DNA from: Chondrosia reniformis
Taxonomy: Eukaryota; Porifera; Demospongiae; Chondrillida; Chondrillidae
Assembly (NCBI GenBank): GCA_947172415.1
Contig: OX359193.1
Span: 7,682,501 to 7,746,500, forward strand
Length of the DNA: 64,000 nucleotides
Direction: 5' to 3'
Within the stretch, counting starts at the first letter, position 1; each line of letters opens with the position of its first letter. The notes beneath the pieces are model-generated. The model was not told the DNA's origin, ran no database searches, and saw nothing but the letters and a program-made list of their open reading frames with translations. This document shows, one piece after another, positions 22,806 to 35,871 of this stretch. The position numbers and the translations under genes are program-made.

Positions 22806-22921
22806 TTTATTTTGTTACTATAGACAACACCGCGAATCACCATAGATACCGCGTTCAAGGAGTTTGTTAAGCTGCATTTGCAGTGCATGCGTACATTTTG
22901 ACTCTAAATTCTTTAGCAGAA
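22806..22921. promoter_or_regulatory. Divergent promoter region IFT20 / HFM1
   Basis: 116 bp separate the start codons. Both 5' UTRs must be very short or overlap. No TATA box was seen. Confidence 0.55.
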
Positions 22922-25900
22922 ATGAAGAGAAGCCAGAACAATCATTGCCTCGTTCCTCCTCCGCCAGAGGACATAGTATTGAACACGCAGATGTTCCAAA
23001 CACAAGGTATTCACTCGCAAGCGAATACCATTCAATTAGATCAAGGTTCGTTAACTGGGAATGTTGATAAGAAATTAACTGCGAATTGTTCATTCAACCT
23101 AATTGCTCTGTGTGAGATGCGCAAACATGTTGTGTGTAGCCATTGGAAATGTTGTGGGTCGCAGTGGCACTTTCAGTAGCAGTGGCACTTTCAGTAGCGG
23201 TCACACTCATCCGGCGCTACAGCCAACAGAACTGGCCGGAAATACTACTACGGGAGCGGAACCACACTCGTCAGGTGACACCCGGTTCCGATATTCATGT
23301 GAGCTACATGTAGTATATATACATGAACATATATATGTGAATTTAAGTTTAACATGGTGTGTACAATTGATTTCAGATAGTACCTCAAATGTGTATGGAG
23401 GGAGGGTGGACACGGAATTGAAGTCAGTGTTGGAAATTGGTGAGTTTATGTGGTACAAACATTGGTACATGTATTAGAAATATTTGTTAATTTTATATAT
23501 TATTAGATGAAAAATACAGGAGTATTTTCAAGTTTCCATACTTCAACATTATGCAGTCAAAAGTATTTGATGATGTATGTGAGGCCATCTCAGATAAATA
23601 ACTACATACTTGTTAATGTACTTGATGTAGACTGTCTGTTTGTCCTTCAGGTGATGTACACTGATCAGCCTCTAGTGGTGTCCGCCCCCACTGGATCAGG
23701 AAAGACTGCTGTATTCGAGCTTGCCATAGTCAGACTAATGCAAATAACACCGAATCCTTTAAACCTAAAAATGGTGTATGTAGCTCCAATTAAGGCCCTC
23801 TGCAGTGAGCGCTGTGAAGACTGGAAGACCAGGTTTGCAGCCATTAACTTGGAATGTGTAGAGATCACTGGGGACACGAGTGATGAGGATTACTTTGAAC
23901 TCCAGCGAGCCAACATTATTGCAACGACACCAGTAAGTGAGAGACAAGGAAGCTGGTAACTTAAGCACTCTATTGACTGTGGTCATGTCTATATGATGTT
24001 TTTTATAATGTGTGTGTATAGGAAAAGTGGGACAGCCTTACTAGAAGATGGAGAGATAACAAGTCATTTATCCAATTAATTAGGCTTTTCATGATTGATG
24101 AGGTGAGGCGTTTGCAATTAGAAGAATTTGCTTTAGCTGAAAACACCCTACTGTTTATGTTCTGATAGTGTTAAATTTTAATGTTTCACCTAATTTAGGT
24201 TCACCAATTGAATGATCCTTGCAGAGGGGCTACTGTGGAAGCCATTGTGAGCAGAATGAAGACAATACAATCATCATTATCCCTCTCTGTCCACAACAGT
24301 GGAGATGGAATGAATTCCATACGCTTCATAGCAGTGTCTGCCACAATACCAAACATTTCAGATGTGAGGCCCATTGTTATGCTTGTACAAGTGCCACTTC
24401 TGTACGTGTGAGAGCTCCTTGTTTGCTCTGATGATACAGGTGGCAGCATGGCTGGGTAAGGAGGACGAACCAGCTATTGAACTGAAGTAATGCATTGCCC
24501 ACCCAAACAGTACAGTCTCCCATGTGGACACATATTTCTGTTTCCATAGTATTGATGAGAGTCACAGACCTGTGAGACTGCGGAAGGTGGTCCTAGGATA
24601 TCCAGATTCCACTTCCGACTTCAAATTTAATCTTTCCCTCAACTACCGAATCAGTGGTATCATACAGACATACTCGGAAGACAAACCCACGCTAGTGGTG
24701 AGCTGAGATAGTATAGCTATAGCAGTCATATAGCGTAATTACAGAAATATGTATTCATATATATACTCTTTGTTTTAGAATGGATGTACATGACATATTG
24801 TAGGAAAAATCTGTATTTGTGTGTATATTATCCAGCAATTTACTTGTACAGTAATAATTATGCACTAATATACTAGACATATTATAGTAAGTTTGAAACC
24901 AGTTACATTTTACTGGCAATATCTTGATAAATCTTTCTCTCTTTCCCTGATCTTGGGCAGTTCTGTGCCACTAGGAAGGGGACCCAGCAAGCCGCCAGTA
25001 CACTTGTCAAGGATGCTCGCTATGTTGTGAATGCCCAACACAAACAGAAACTATTTCAAGTAGCAAACTCCCTGAGAGACAGCAAATTAAGAGGTAATTC
25101 ATATATATAAAGTTACAAGAGATATGTGGTGACGTGGTCATCTCTGTACATGAGCACAGAGCTGCTGGTATGTGGAGTAGCCTACCACCATGCTGGACTG
25201 GATGCAACAGACAGAAAGGCACTCGAGGGAATGTTCACAAAAGGAGAAATACCAGTTTTGTGTATGTGCATTAATAACCAAATTGCATACCAAATTGACC
25301 ACAAGATATGTACACATAAGCATACTAATCCTTTCAATGCCAATACAATGTTCTCATATACCTTTATATACACACATTTATACATACATATATGTATATA
25401 CATATATATAACTGATCTGTGTCTAGTTTGTACCAGCACTTTGGCCATGGGCGTGAACCTACCGGCCCATCTGGTGGTTGTCAAGGGAACCATGCAGTAT
25501 GCTAACAGTGGCTTTACAGAGTACAGTGAGTCACAGATCCTTCAGATGATAGGGAGAGCCGGGAGACCTCAATTTGATACTTCAGCCACCGCTGTTATTA
25601 TGACCAAAAACAAGAGCAAGGTAAGTGGGCCTGTACAGGTACGGTACATCTAATAACACTACTGCTCCTTGCAGACAAAATATGAGGCCTTGCTAGGAGG
25701 AAGTCAAGTTATCGAGAGCTCGTAAGTTGAGCAGATATCTGTAAAGTTTTTTTCATTTTCTGTTGTACATATACTGTTCCTTGGAACTGGAGACTTATAC
25801 ACTGCATAACATACTAACCCATAACAGCTGGACAGTGTGCGTTAGGAAAAGCTACTGTGATCAGCAGACATTGCATTTCCTTGTAGACTGCACACTCAGT

Positions 25901-28900
25901 TGATTGAACACTTGAATGCTGAAGTGGTGCTGCACACCATCACCGATGTGTCCATAGCACTAGATTGGTTAAAATCAACCTTCCTGTTTATAAGAATCAA
26001 GAGCAATCCAAAGCACTATGGTATACCAGAGAGGTTACAGAGGGGACAGTTGGAGGAGAAGCTACAGGAGATGTGCTTGAGAGATCTCAACCTTTTGGAA
26101 CGCCATGGTCTGATAACCATGGAAGATGGCTTTGACATTAAACCCACAGGTCACTGGCACTATACAAGTGCATACTAATGTATTATCAGGTATGTAATGG
26201 TTGTGGTTTTCTTTAGATAAGGGACGGCTGATGGCACAGTACTGTGTAGCATTTGAATCCATTAAAAGGTTTCTAAACTTGCAAGGATCAGAGACAATGT
26301 CTGATTTGGTAGGCATGTACCCTTTATAAGTGTTGTGAACAGATGATCTTGCAGTTTGAGGCTCATCTTGTATGTCTTGTCCTTTTGTAACAAAAGATTG
26401 CAGAACTGTCACAGTGTTCAGAGTTTGATGATGTGCATCTCAGAGTCAGTGAGAAGAGAACACTGAATTCTCTCAACAGTGATAAAAATAGGCAAACAAT
26501 AAGGTAGGTACATGCAGACATCTCTCTGACAGGCACCAAGCTCCTGTCAAATTGTTACATTTCCTTGTCCGTAGGTTCCCTCTGAGTGGGAAAATCAAAA
26601 CTAAAGAAATGAAAGTAAACTGGTGAGTTTACAGGAAAGGCTTTACTTTATGGCCACTGACTGTATGTGTATGGTTCAGTCTCATTCAAGCAAATCTGGG
26701 ATGCCTGCCCATACAAGACTTTGCACTCAATCAGGACTCACAGAAGATATTCAGAGCAGCAGTTAGACTGACAAAATGTATATATGTACATACACCTCAG
26801 ACCCACTCACACCCATTTAGCTGGTCTGTACGTGATGTAGGCTTAATGGAGTATGAATTTCAGGGGAACCATTTCCGGTGCCTTCTCAATGCTGCTCTTC
26901 TGCATAAATGTCTCAAAACAAGGTATTGCCAGTTCTCCTAAATGACCTAGGTGTAACCTCACCACACATAGGAGGAAATTGTCTGAGTTAAATCATTTTC
27001 CTCCTTCTTAGGTTATGGGAAAACACAAAGCATGTGACAAAGCAACTGGATAAAATAGGTTTCTAATTACATAAATGTTTTGTCCACAAAAATACTATAC
27101 TCTGTATTTCCATGAAGGAGTGACACTGTCTACTGCGTTGGTAAATGCAGGGATCACCACACTGTCCAAAGTACTCACTACACATCCCAGAGAACTTGAG
27201 CTGGTACATCCCACAGATAGATACATTAGCCAAAGTAATGTTATCCGTCAAATACTTAAGGAAATATCTAGTTGTTGAATTATCAGTTACATAATCTTGT
27301 GGATGTTTGTAATCCTCCATAAACAGTTGGTGTGTGGTATCATGTATGTCATTATTGGATGGACATACATCTTGCAATGGCCCTTCTCTCAAGCCAGTCA
27401 CCAGTTTCAGATGTAGCATGTACCATAGCATTTGTACAGCACATCTGTAAAGGTGTGTTGTGTAATCTTCTCTTGTAGATTCTCAATAAGCATCCACCTT
27501 TTGGGAATCAGCTACAAGACTCTGTATCAAGGTTACCCAGTTACAGCCTGACTGTAGTCCAGCAGGACTCCCACCAACCCCAGAGTGCCCAAGCTCAGGT
27601 TATCATTACTGTACAACTGAACAACTCTGCCAAACTAGTGGAAGGTAATGTTCAGTTCAAACCTAGACAGGGATTTCTGCTGTTAGTTGGGGATCAGTCA
27701 AACAACATAGTAGCCAAACTGAAGTTCATGTAAGAACTAAACTGCAACAATTCTCTACATATGTACTATGAATACAGTGTATACACTATAACATGCAGAT
27801 ATACGTATTGTATATACTATGACATGACGATACATACCATGTAATCACCAATGTCTTATTATGGCTGTATTAATACAGTGCCTACTAGGGCATGTAAAAG
27901 GCATGTACTAGGATATATAAGAGGTGCTTATTAGAATGTGCACCTACCCTGCATATTAGGGACAATACTTTATTGGCAGACGGAAAAATTAGTAAGACAA
28001 TTAATGTGCTGCGTTCTCAAGGAGGTGATGATCTAAACGTCCACTTGATACATATGGACTATGGTGGGTGTACAAATATATTTATGGAACATCATACAAT
28101 AATTGTAATTATGACCTGTATAATGTCCTATGTACACCTGTAGCTGGCTTGGACTCCTGCGAGAAGTTTACACCCATTTATAGTATGCCAATAGTGCCTC
28201 TTCCTCTGAAGACCACACCCACTCTATCTACAGTGGTTGCTCCTGTACAGACCACACCCACTTCTACTAGATGGAAAGTGAATCAAAGACCGGTTGCTAA
28301 GCAACCACAAGACAAAACAAATAGGTTTAACATTGGTTTTGAGGATTATGTGAATGATCTAGATGAGTACTGTCTGACTGTATCGGACATGCCCCCACCT
28401 CCTTCACTTAAGAAGATAATGCCGAGAAAGCCGTGCAATCACAAGTGTATCAATAAACATATGTATCCACTCACCTACTATATACCGTATATCCATACAC
28501 ACCCACTTTACACAGTATATCCATACACACCCACTTTACACAGTATATCCATACACACCCACTTTACACAGTATATCCATACACACCCACTTTACACAGT
28601 ATATCCATACACACCCACTTTACACAGTATATCCATACACACCCACTTTACACAGTATATCCATACACACCCACTTTACACAGTATATCCATACACACCC
28701 ACTTTACACAGTATATTCACTTGTATATATATGCATACGCAGCACAACAAATGATAACACATGGAATGTACGTACATACATAGGTACAAATGTTTAAACA
28801 AATGCTATAGTAGTCCATTTGATATGAGTCCATTATGCTTCCTGACCATGCATGTCTCAGGTGTGGGCATGAATGTTGTAAGATAGGTGATGGCAATGCT

Positions 28901-30558
28901 TCACAGCCAAAGAGAGCTGCAGCTTGTAGCACTCCAAGTTCAAAGCCAGAAAAGCGGGCTCTGGGTCACATGGACAACTATCTCACTGAGCTCCATTCCA
29001 AAGCCAGAAAAATGCCTCAAACTCCCTCCATTAAGAGACTCAAGGTAAATTAAGCAAATATCTACATGAGGATAATCCATGCATCTAGTATTTACTTCTT
29101 ACATTTGCATATACATGGCTAATTCCAGGTGTCTTCACCTTCAACAAGCTCATACTGCAGCTCACTACAACCTTCAACACCACTTGCCAAGTTTTCTTAC
29201 AAAAAGAAATCCTGCATAGAACCAATTTTCAATTCAGTACTGAAATCAGAACAGGAAGTACCCGAGGACATCCACAGTCCATTATGTAGAAATGATACAC
29301 CAGCAGATATTGACATCAGTGAATTCTATGATTGGCAGGATGATGTCACGGATAGCAGCTCTGCAACTTCGAGAGCCAGAGACAGTGTTGTCCCAGATTA
29401 TTCACATGAGCAGACAAAAAACAATTTTCACATAAGCTCATTACAAACCAAATCTGACCCTGTTCTTTACACTAAGGAGTTGCCGAGTTCCCTATCACCA
29501 CCCTGCTCTGACAGGGCATATAGAAACACAAAAGAGACGAAAGGACATGGTTATGAACACTCCCCTACCAATTACAGGACTCCTCCTCCTTTCTCACAAA
29601 ACAGGACCTTTTCAGTAGATAGCGCCAGCCCTTTCTCCAGGAACTCAGGTAAAATTAACGTTTCTTCTTCACTCTGGAAGACATCTGCTTCAACAGACCT
29701 AAACAATGCCTCCTCAGAAAGGCAGAACACATCCTTCATGTCCCTTTCAAGTTCAAAATCAAACAGCTTAAGCCCAGCCCTGAACTCTTTCTTGAGACCA
29801 ACAGCTCTGAAAACATGCTACAGCACTGCTTCACTGCCACACCCTCCCTCCAAAGTGGACAAAGCTACCCCAGCCAAGAGGGCCCACTCACCTACTTCAG
29901 CCAAGATGACTGACTTACCTACCCCAGCCAAGATGACTGACTTACCTACCCCAGCCAAGATGACTGACTTACCTACCCCAGCCAAGATGACTGACTTACC
30001 TACCCCAGCCAAGATGACTGACTTGCCTACCCCAGCCAAGAGAATGTACAAACCTGACTTGCCTACCCCAGCCAAGAGAATGTACAAACCTGACTTACCT
30101 TATAGGCCTGATCCAGTTATCTCAGCCAACAGAATGACAGCTATGAACAGCAGAATGGATCTTCCTACTAATATGGATCCAACTACAGGCCAGCCAGGTC
30201 TGTCGTATCCTGGGAACCCAATTACAATGTAGGTTCTGTGGCAGTCCATCTGCATGACACGATCTGTGTAGGTATTCAAACGAGCTCACTGTATATTGGT
30301 TGTAAACATGTACCTCTTACAGAATTCCCAAAACTGACAATGTCACCTCAGTAGACAACTCATCTGTCAGTGAGGATGGATTTACTTCCTTTTTTACATG
30401 TCATTCATCAAGTTTTAAGTAAGTTTACACAGGTAACTGTTATATATCTTACTGTATGTACATACCAATTAACACTCGCTATATATACGTACTTACTGTA
30501 AATACGTAGGTCTGAGACAGAAGTGGAAGGTGTTGATCTGTTTGATGGAATATTCTAA
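22922..30558 (+). CDS. HFM1: Meiotic crossover helicase HFM1 (Mer3), superfamily 2 Ski2-like
   Basis: A DNA helicase promoting meiotic crossovers. A 28-exon model (22922-23006, 23140-23274, 23377-23439, 23507-23574, 23651-23932, ... 28861-29044, 29129-30228, 30323-30418, 30510-30558) closes in phase throughout to ~1,480 aa, close to human HFM1. Helicase motifs: APTGSGKT (I), DEVH (II), VSATIP (III), TSTLAMGVNLPAH (V), QMIGRAGRP (VI). A Sec63-type region follows (LIEHLNAEVVLHTITD, then NAGITTLSKV). A zinc-type cluster CNHKCINKHMCGHECCKIG is formed by splicing 28462 to 28861, with spacing matching HFM1. The C-terminus ends in LFDGIF, as I recall for the vertebrate protein. Residues encoded by 29870-30090 are a coding minisatellite (TPAKMTDLP). 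The N-terminal region before exon 4 is short, and its exon 2 acceptor (23140) was chosen by phase. The start is the only in-frame ATG there. Confidence 0.95.
28487..28712. repeat. 30-bp minisatellite in an HFM1 intron
   Basis: Eight almost perfect units of CACAGTATATCCATACACAC plus CCACTTTACA. It lies between the two halves of the zinc cluster (28463-28860) and is removed by splicing in the model. The frame happens to stay open through it. Confidence 0.92.
29870..30092 (+). repeat. 27-bp coding minisatellite in HFM1, (TPAKMTDLP)n
   Basis: Five to six tandem nonapeptides followed by two longer units containing RMYKPDLP. It lies in the disordered C-terminal exon and stays in frame. Confidence 0.93.
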
Positions 30559-30691
30559 ACTGACTTCACTGAAATATGGATTCATTTTAACATTGATTTC
30601 ATTGAAATTACATTTTAATATATGAAATGACATTTCAATACCACAATGACTTTATAATTTTCTCTCATATAAAGTAACTGTTATTAACACA

Positions 30692-33600
30692 TTAATGTCT
30701 ACTTGTTGGTTTATGAGAAGAAAATTTTGGGTGTGATAACTTGGGAGGTTGTTGTGAGCTATTGGGCCTTGATACGCCCCCTCCCAACTGAGGTGGGTGT
30801 GTCAAGGTCTGTGGTCTGGCAACCTGCAACTGAGGACGGGCAGTGACTCCAGATTGGGGTAGCTGGGGAGGGGCAGTGACTCCAGATTGGGGTAGCTGGG
30901 GAGGGGCAGTGACTCCAGATTGGGGTAGCTGGGGACGGGCAGTGACTCCAGATTGAGGTAGCTGAGGACGGGCAGTGACTCCAGATTGAGGTAGCTGGAG
31001 ACGGGCAGTGACTCCAGATTGGGGTAGCTGGGGACGGGCAGTGACTCCAGATTGAGGTAGTTGGAGACGGGCAGTGACTCCAGATTGAGGTAGCTGGGGA
31101 GGGGCAGTGATTCCAGATTGAGGTAGCTGGGGAGGGGCAGTGACTCCAGATTGAGGTAGCTGAGGAGGGACCTTGGATCTGAGATGCTGAGGAAGCTGGG
31201 GTGGTGTGTTGGGTCTAACTTGTGGATGCTGAGTTGGGGCAATAGGCCTTTGATGAGTTAAAGGAGACAGAGCTGCCTTACCCAGGTGGGGTGGAGTTGC
31301 AGGTCGTACCTGCTGAAGAGAGGGCGGCATCGGTCTTGTCATTGAGCCTGTGATCTTTGGTTTAGGCTGTTTACTCCATGACTGACCAAGTGGTGATTGT
31401 GCACCATGTGGCTGTGCGCCGTGTGGCTGTGCGCCGTGTGGCTGTGCACCGTGTGATTGTACAGGGTGTCTTTCTTGAGAGGATGGTTTGGTTGTATTCT
31501 CTGCCTCACCGCCTCTAAATATCTTAGGCGGTCTCTTAGGCAGTGAAGGACCTGTGGTTCTGACTGCTGCAAGTCTAAAGTGAGAAAGTAAGGGCTACAA
31601 GTGAAGTTACCTCTACAAGTAAGGACAATGCTTAAAGATTACTTTTGGTGCTGGGAGAGAGCTGGTGATGGAGTCTTTAGAAGGTGTAGCTTGGGTGGAC
31701 CTGGAGACACTGGACGCTTTCTTGATGGAGAATGCTGTTCAGGTACATGAAATAATTGTGGAGGTAGCCTAGGTTTACTCACACCTGAGGGAGATAAGGT
31801 AACTCCAACTCTCAGATTAGGAGGTTTCTGTGGAGACACCTTGGATATTGGTGAAGCTACTAAAAGATGACAGAGAGAATAAGATGAAAGTGTGTGGGAG
31901 ATAAGGTTTACTAGAGCAAACCTTGAGGTGTACTTAGTGCTGGCTTTCTGGTAGGCTGGGGAGATGTGCTGGGCATGTTTGGATTAATCATTTTGGGCAG
32001 TGGTTTATTAGCCTGTGTAAACATACAGTACAGTACTAATGAATATTATGAGCAATGTCATCACACTCATTACAAAGTGTATAATAAATACAATAGCTAA
32101 TTTTAGCTCTTAATGTACTGGTACATTATATCAAATGATACTTTGTGTTTATAAGACATGAAAATGTACTTGATACCGCAACAAAAAATATATTTTCATA
32201 ATTTTTAATACATACCTGAGTAGTATGTGGGCAAGAGATTAATACAAACTTGGGAGGAGGAGAATATGAGGTACTTGATCCTGAGACAGCTGTACCAGGC
32301 AGTGGAGGATTGGTAGTACTAATAGAGGATTGCATTAGTGAAACCTTTGACAAGGAAGTAGCAACTGTCTGTGGAAGCAGGCTAGTTGAAACTGTAGAGG
32401 GGTGTGTCAGGTTGGCTGAAACTGTAGAGGGGTGTGTCAGGTTGGTTGAAACTGGAGAGGGGTGTGTCAGGTTGGCTGAAACTGTAGAGGGGTATGTCAG
32501 GTTGGTTGAAACTGGAGAGGGGTGTGTCAGGTTGATTGAAACTGGAGAGGGGTGTGTCAGCCTGGTTGAAACTGTAGAGGGGTGTGTCAGGTTGGTTGCA
32601 GCTGGAGAGGGGTGTGTCAGGTTGGTTGCAGCTGGAGAGGGGTGTGTCAGCCTGGTTGAAACTGGAGAGGGGTGTGTCAGGTTGGTTGAAACTGGAGAGG
32701 GGTGTGTCAGCCTGGTTGAAACTGGAGAGGGGTGTGTCAGGTTGGTTAAAACTGGAGAGGGGTGTGTCAGGTTGGTTGCAGCTGGAGAGGGGTGTGTCAG
32801 CCTGGTTGAAACTGGAGAGGGGTGTGTCAGGTTGGTTGAAGCTGGAGAGGGGTGTGTCAGCCTGACTGAAACTGGAGAGGGGTGTGTCAGCCTGGTTGAA
32901 ACTGGAGAAGGGTGTGTCAGGTTGGTTGAAACTGTAGAGGGGTGTACAAACGATTCAGAGGTTAGCACTGCTGTAGAGTGGGTTGCTGCAATATTAATGG
33001 CTGAAGAGGAACGTGTCCCTGCCAGGATAGTAGCTGAAGAGGGGTGTGTCCCTGCCAGGATAGTAGCTGAAGAGGGGTGTGTCCCTGCCAGGATAGTAGC
33101 TGAAGAGGGGTGTGTCCCTGCCAGGATAGTAGCTGAAGAGGGGTGTGTCCCTGCCAGGATAGTAGCTGAAGAGGGGTGTGTCCCTGCCAGGATAGTAGCT
33201 GAAAAGGGGTGTGTCCCTGCCAGGATAGTAGCTGAAGAGGGGTGTGTCCCTGCCAGGATAGTAGCTGAAGAGGGGTGTGTCCCTGTTGTGGTGATTACAA
33301 GTGAATTGGTTGCAGTAGCTTTAGATGCATGAGATGCAACAGTAGCTTGAGTAGGAGTCGTAGTTATCTTCAAAAAATGATAAAAAGTTCACACAAGTCT
33401 TCTTATTCAAGAACCTAGTTAATGCATAGCATACCTTTCCCAGTAGAAAATCTCTAATCTCTTGAGTTTTTAATAGATTAATGATGTCTTCATTACTTTT
33501 TCCTCCTTGACGTAAAATGTTTATCAGATCAGTTGGTGCTTCCCTTGTGCTCAGTGACAGAGGAGGTATGGGTCCAACAGTGGCACTGCTGGAGAATGTC

Positions 33601-35741
33601 ACTGGAGCACTGTCTTCAGGTGAGGGAGTCTTTGGACTGGTACCAGGCTTTCTCCTTATAAATAATAAACTAGTCAAACTAAGGAATATTGAGGTAGCTA
33701 GCAACTTACAACACATCTAGTATGTCATCATTGGACGTGCCTTCCTCTAGCATCACATCACTATGTGAAAATGAACTCATTAGCTAATACACAAAACACA
33801 AGTAGCATGGTGGTAACCTCAAGTGGCTAGGAGGAGGAGCTGGGGACTCGGGGGGAGGAGAAATGACACTTTTATCTTTCTCAATTACCAAATGAGACTG
33901 TATCTCCTCCATAAGACCTTCCTGTAATATTATTGGAACAGATATCTTTCAGTCACACCTTGCGTGCACAGTATAAAGCACAAATGACTACATTACCTTT
34001 TGAAATTCCTTCGGTACAGAGAGGTCCAACTTTGGGAAATTACTAGAAAACCTATTTGTAGTGTCCATGTTGTACTCATTTTTATCAAAAGAGCAGTTTT
34101 TAACAAAATTGGTTGCCTTAAAATCAGAAATATGCATGGCTTTTTGATGTTCCTTCAAAGAATGCTTAAACCTCCTGTAACTTGGTAACTGTTTCCGAAG
34201 ATACCTGTCCAAGATATGTACATTTGTCAAGCACATGACGCACATAAATGATGAAGCAATCATTACCTTCTGGTGGACCATGTTTTGTACTTGTCTCTGC
34301 TGTACTGCAACCGGTTGGCCACTCCAACAATGTCAGTACTCGGGTCTAAACAGAGCTGGGGATTGGCAGCCAACAGAAGTCGACTCTCACAAGCGAGCAG
34401 CTGATCTCGGGTCAACTGGAACTGGGTTCTTGCATCTTCAAGAACAGCATAGAGACTCTAAACACCAGAGAAATAAACATAAAATGTCTCCAAGTCAAAA
34501 TTATATGGTAGTAGAAAGAGGATTTCTTCTAACTGTGCAAATTTCTAGACATTCAAGAAGTCAAAATATGAGTAGTCTAACAGATAAGATTATTGGATTG
34601 GTTATATAACTGAACTGTTTACTAATACTCTATGCATATTTTAGCTACTACATATACATATAAACTGATCTACATTCTCAGTTGGCACTTCTAAAGACTA
34701 TAGTGTGTAGCATATGACTGCTCTGACTAACTTCCGGTGTGGGCTGAAGTAGTGTGTATGTTTTATCACAGTGATGCTCAGATGGAAAGAAACCTCGAAA
34801 GGTTCTAATCTCTGCCACAATAAATCCATTAAAGAAGTACACTTCTCCTCTCTCCTCCAACACCTCCAATACAACAGGTGGAATCTAAAGTAAGCAAAGA
34901 AAACTGGCAGTCACTTTAGCTTCACCAAAATGTCTCTGGTCAGTTGTAGAGGGCTCAATCTCACCTGGTGGTTATCCAGGTAAAACAGGAGCTCCGTGTC
35001 ACTGTATGGTAGCACCATCTCATGACATTCTGCGCTACCTGGAGCAGGGGGCAGCATCACTGAGTACCCTTCCTCGTCAGAGTACAGGTTTATAATCAGA
35101 GTCACCTTAATGACATCAGGTACCAAAGAATTCAGAAGTCCATCACTAGACTGTGAATACTGTTATAAAACACAGGTAGGATACAAGAGGTGGCAGTTTA
35201 TTGGAGAGGACTGCACTACCTTATTTGGCGCTTTCTCAATCCACTGAGCCAAAGTGTTGTTAAGAGTATCCATGAGGTTTGTACTATACACATGCATACA
35301 TGGATGGATCCAGTGTACTAGGATTTGGTAGAATTATCAAAGCATTTACCTATTCTCTGCTATCTGTCGCTTAGTGACATGCTGACGGGAACCTTCAATA
35401 ATCTTCTGTAGAATACACACACAAAAGAATACATAATAAAATATGGATTCCTTCCAGCTGCGTCGAACATATCTTTTGGATGGTAGAACTTTCCACTCTT
35501 TGAGTATCTAAAACGCAATTTGGTTTAAATCTTTTGACTAAAGGCTTTTAGACGCTCAAACAGTCGAAAATGTACCGTACCATCCAAGGACAAAATCAAT
35601 ACATAATAATAAACAATAAATATTTATCGTATTATATCTGTTGTCCAAACAGAGCTTATCATTCTAAAGGCTGCGACAATATTACATAGCAGGATGAGAA
35701 GATGTTACCCAAATTTTCTCTACTTCAAATTTTTCGGCCAT
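30692..35741 (-). CDS. SUPT20H: SPT20 homolog, SAGA complex subunit
   Basis: A structural subunit of the SAGA histone acetyltransferase coactivator; the human form is also called p38IP. Fourteen minus-strand exons (35741-35709, 35405-35350, 35283-35220, 35150-34965, 34884-34732, 34457-34267, 34204-33997, 33921-33818, 33760-33710, 33654-33435, 33367-32216, 32012-31922, 31859-31643, 31574-30692) close in phase to 1,202 aa. The Spt20 domain shows VTLIINLYSDEEGYSVML, then VLPYSDTELLFYLDNHQ, IPPVVLEVLEE, FIVAEIR, TLLQPTPE, QLTRDQLLACESRLLLA, PQLCLDPS and VANRLQY. The C-terminal two thirds are disordered, Pro/Ser/Thr/Gln-rich and built largely from in-frame minisatellites; human SUPT20H also has a low-complexity tail, but of other sequence. 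Start lies in AAAATGGCCGAA. Tail-to-tail with HFM1, 133 bp apart. Confidence 0.9.
30832..31165 (-). repeat. 30-bp coding minisatellite in SUPT20H, (PQLPQSGVTA)n
   Basis: About eleven units in the last exon; the variable tenth/eleventh residue is Arg or Pro. Confidence 0.93.
31385..31462 (-). repeat. 15-bp coding repeat in SUPT20H, (QPHGA)n
   Basis: Four units of Gln-Pro-His-Gly-Ala, in frame, flanked by Ser variants. Confidence 0.88.
32388..32945 (-). repeat. 30-bp coding minisatellite in SUPT20H, (HPSPVSTNLT)n
   Basis: About 18-19 units in exon 11, alternating HPSPVSTNLT and HPSPVSTRLT variants. This suggests duplication of two-unit blocks. An open frame on the plus strand here is a by-product. 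Confidence 0.95.
33000..33293 (-). repeat. 33-bp coding minisatellite in SUPT20H, (THPSSATILAG)n
   Basis: Nine nearly identical units in exon 11, directly N-terminal (higher coordinates) to the HPSPVST array. Confidence 0.95.
35468..35588. mobile_element. Palindromic MITE-like element, dispersed repeat family B
   Basis: The left arm (CTTTTGGATGGTA ... CTCTTTGAGTATCTAAAA) is the approximate reverse complement of the right arm (TTTTAGACGCTCAAAC ... ACCATCCAAGG). This gives ~45-bp inverted arms around a short centre. It lies in a SUPT20H intron. Partial relatives occur at 18,346 and 40,912. Confidence 0.65.
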
Positions 35742-35871
35742 TTTGTAGTTTGAGGTTTAGAGTTTGATTTGAAAACCTGAAATAGAACTCAGTTGATTAG
35801 TTAAGTAAGCTGTCGCGGTTGACCGAACGTGAATCCAATTAACAGTTATTTAGGTTGTGGGTCGAGAGAAG
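35742..35871. promoter_or_regulatory. Divergent promoter region SUPT20H / SPPL3
   Basis: 130 bp between opposed start codons; no TATA box recognised. Confidence 0.55.

Noticed and set aside
26777..26840. HFM1 exon starting at the acceptor TTTAG before CTGGTCTG
   Set aside because: Gives a stop in both available phases; the acceptor at 26,840 gives an in-frame continuation matching HFM1.
28068..28754. HFM1 exon reading through the 30-bp repeat to 28,754
   Set aside because: A donor at 28,463 joined to 28,861 restores the conserved zinc-cluster spacing exactly; readthrough does not.
32250..33332. 360-codon plus-strand ORF over SUPT20H exon 11
   Set aside because: Shadow of in-frame minisatellites; the minus-strand frame closes in phase with its neighbours.
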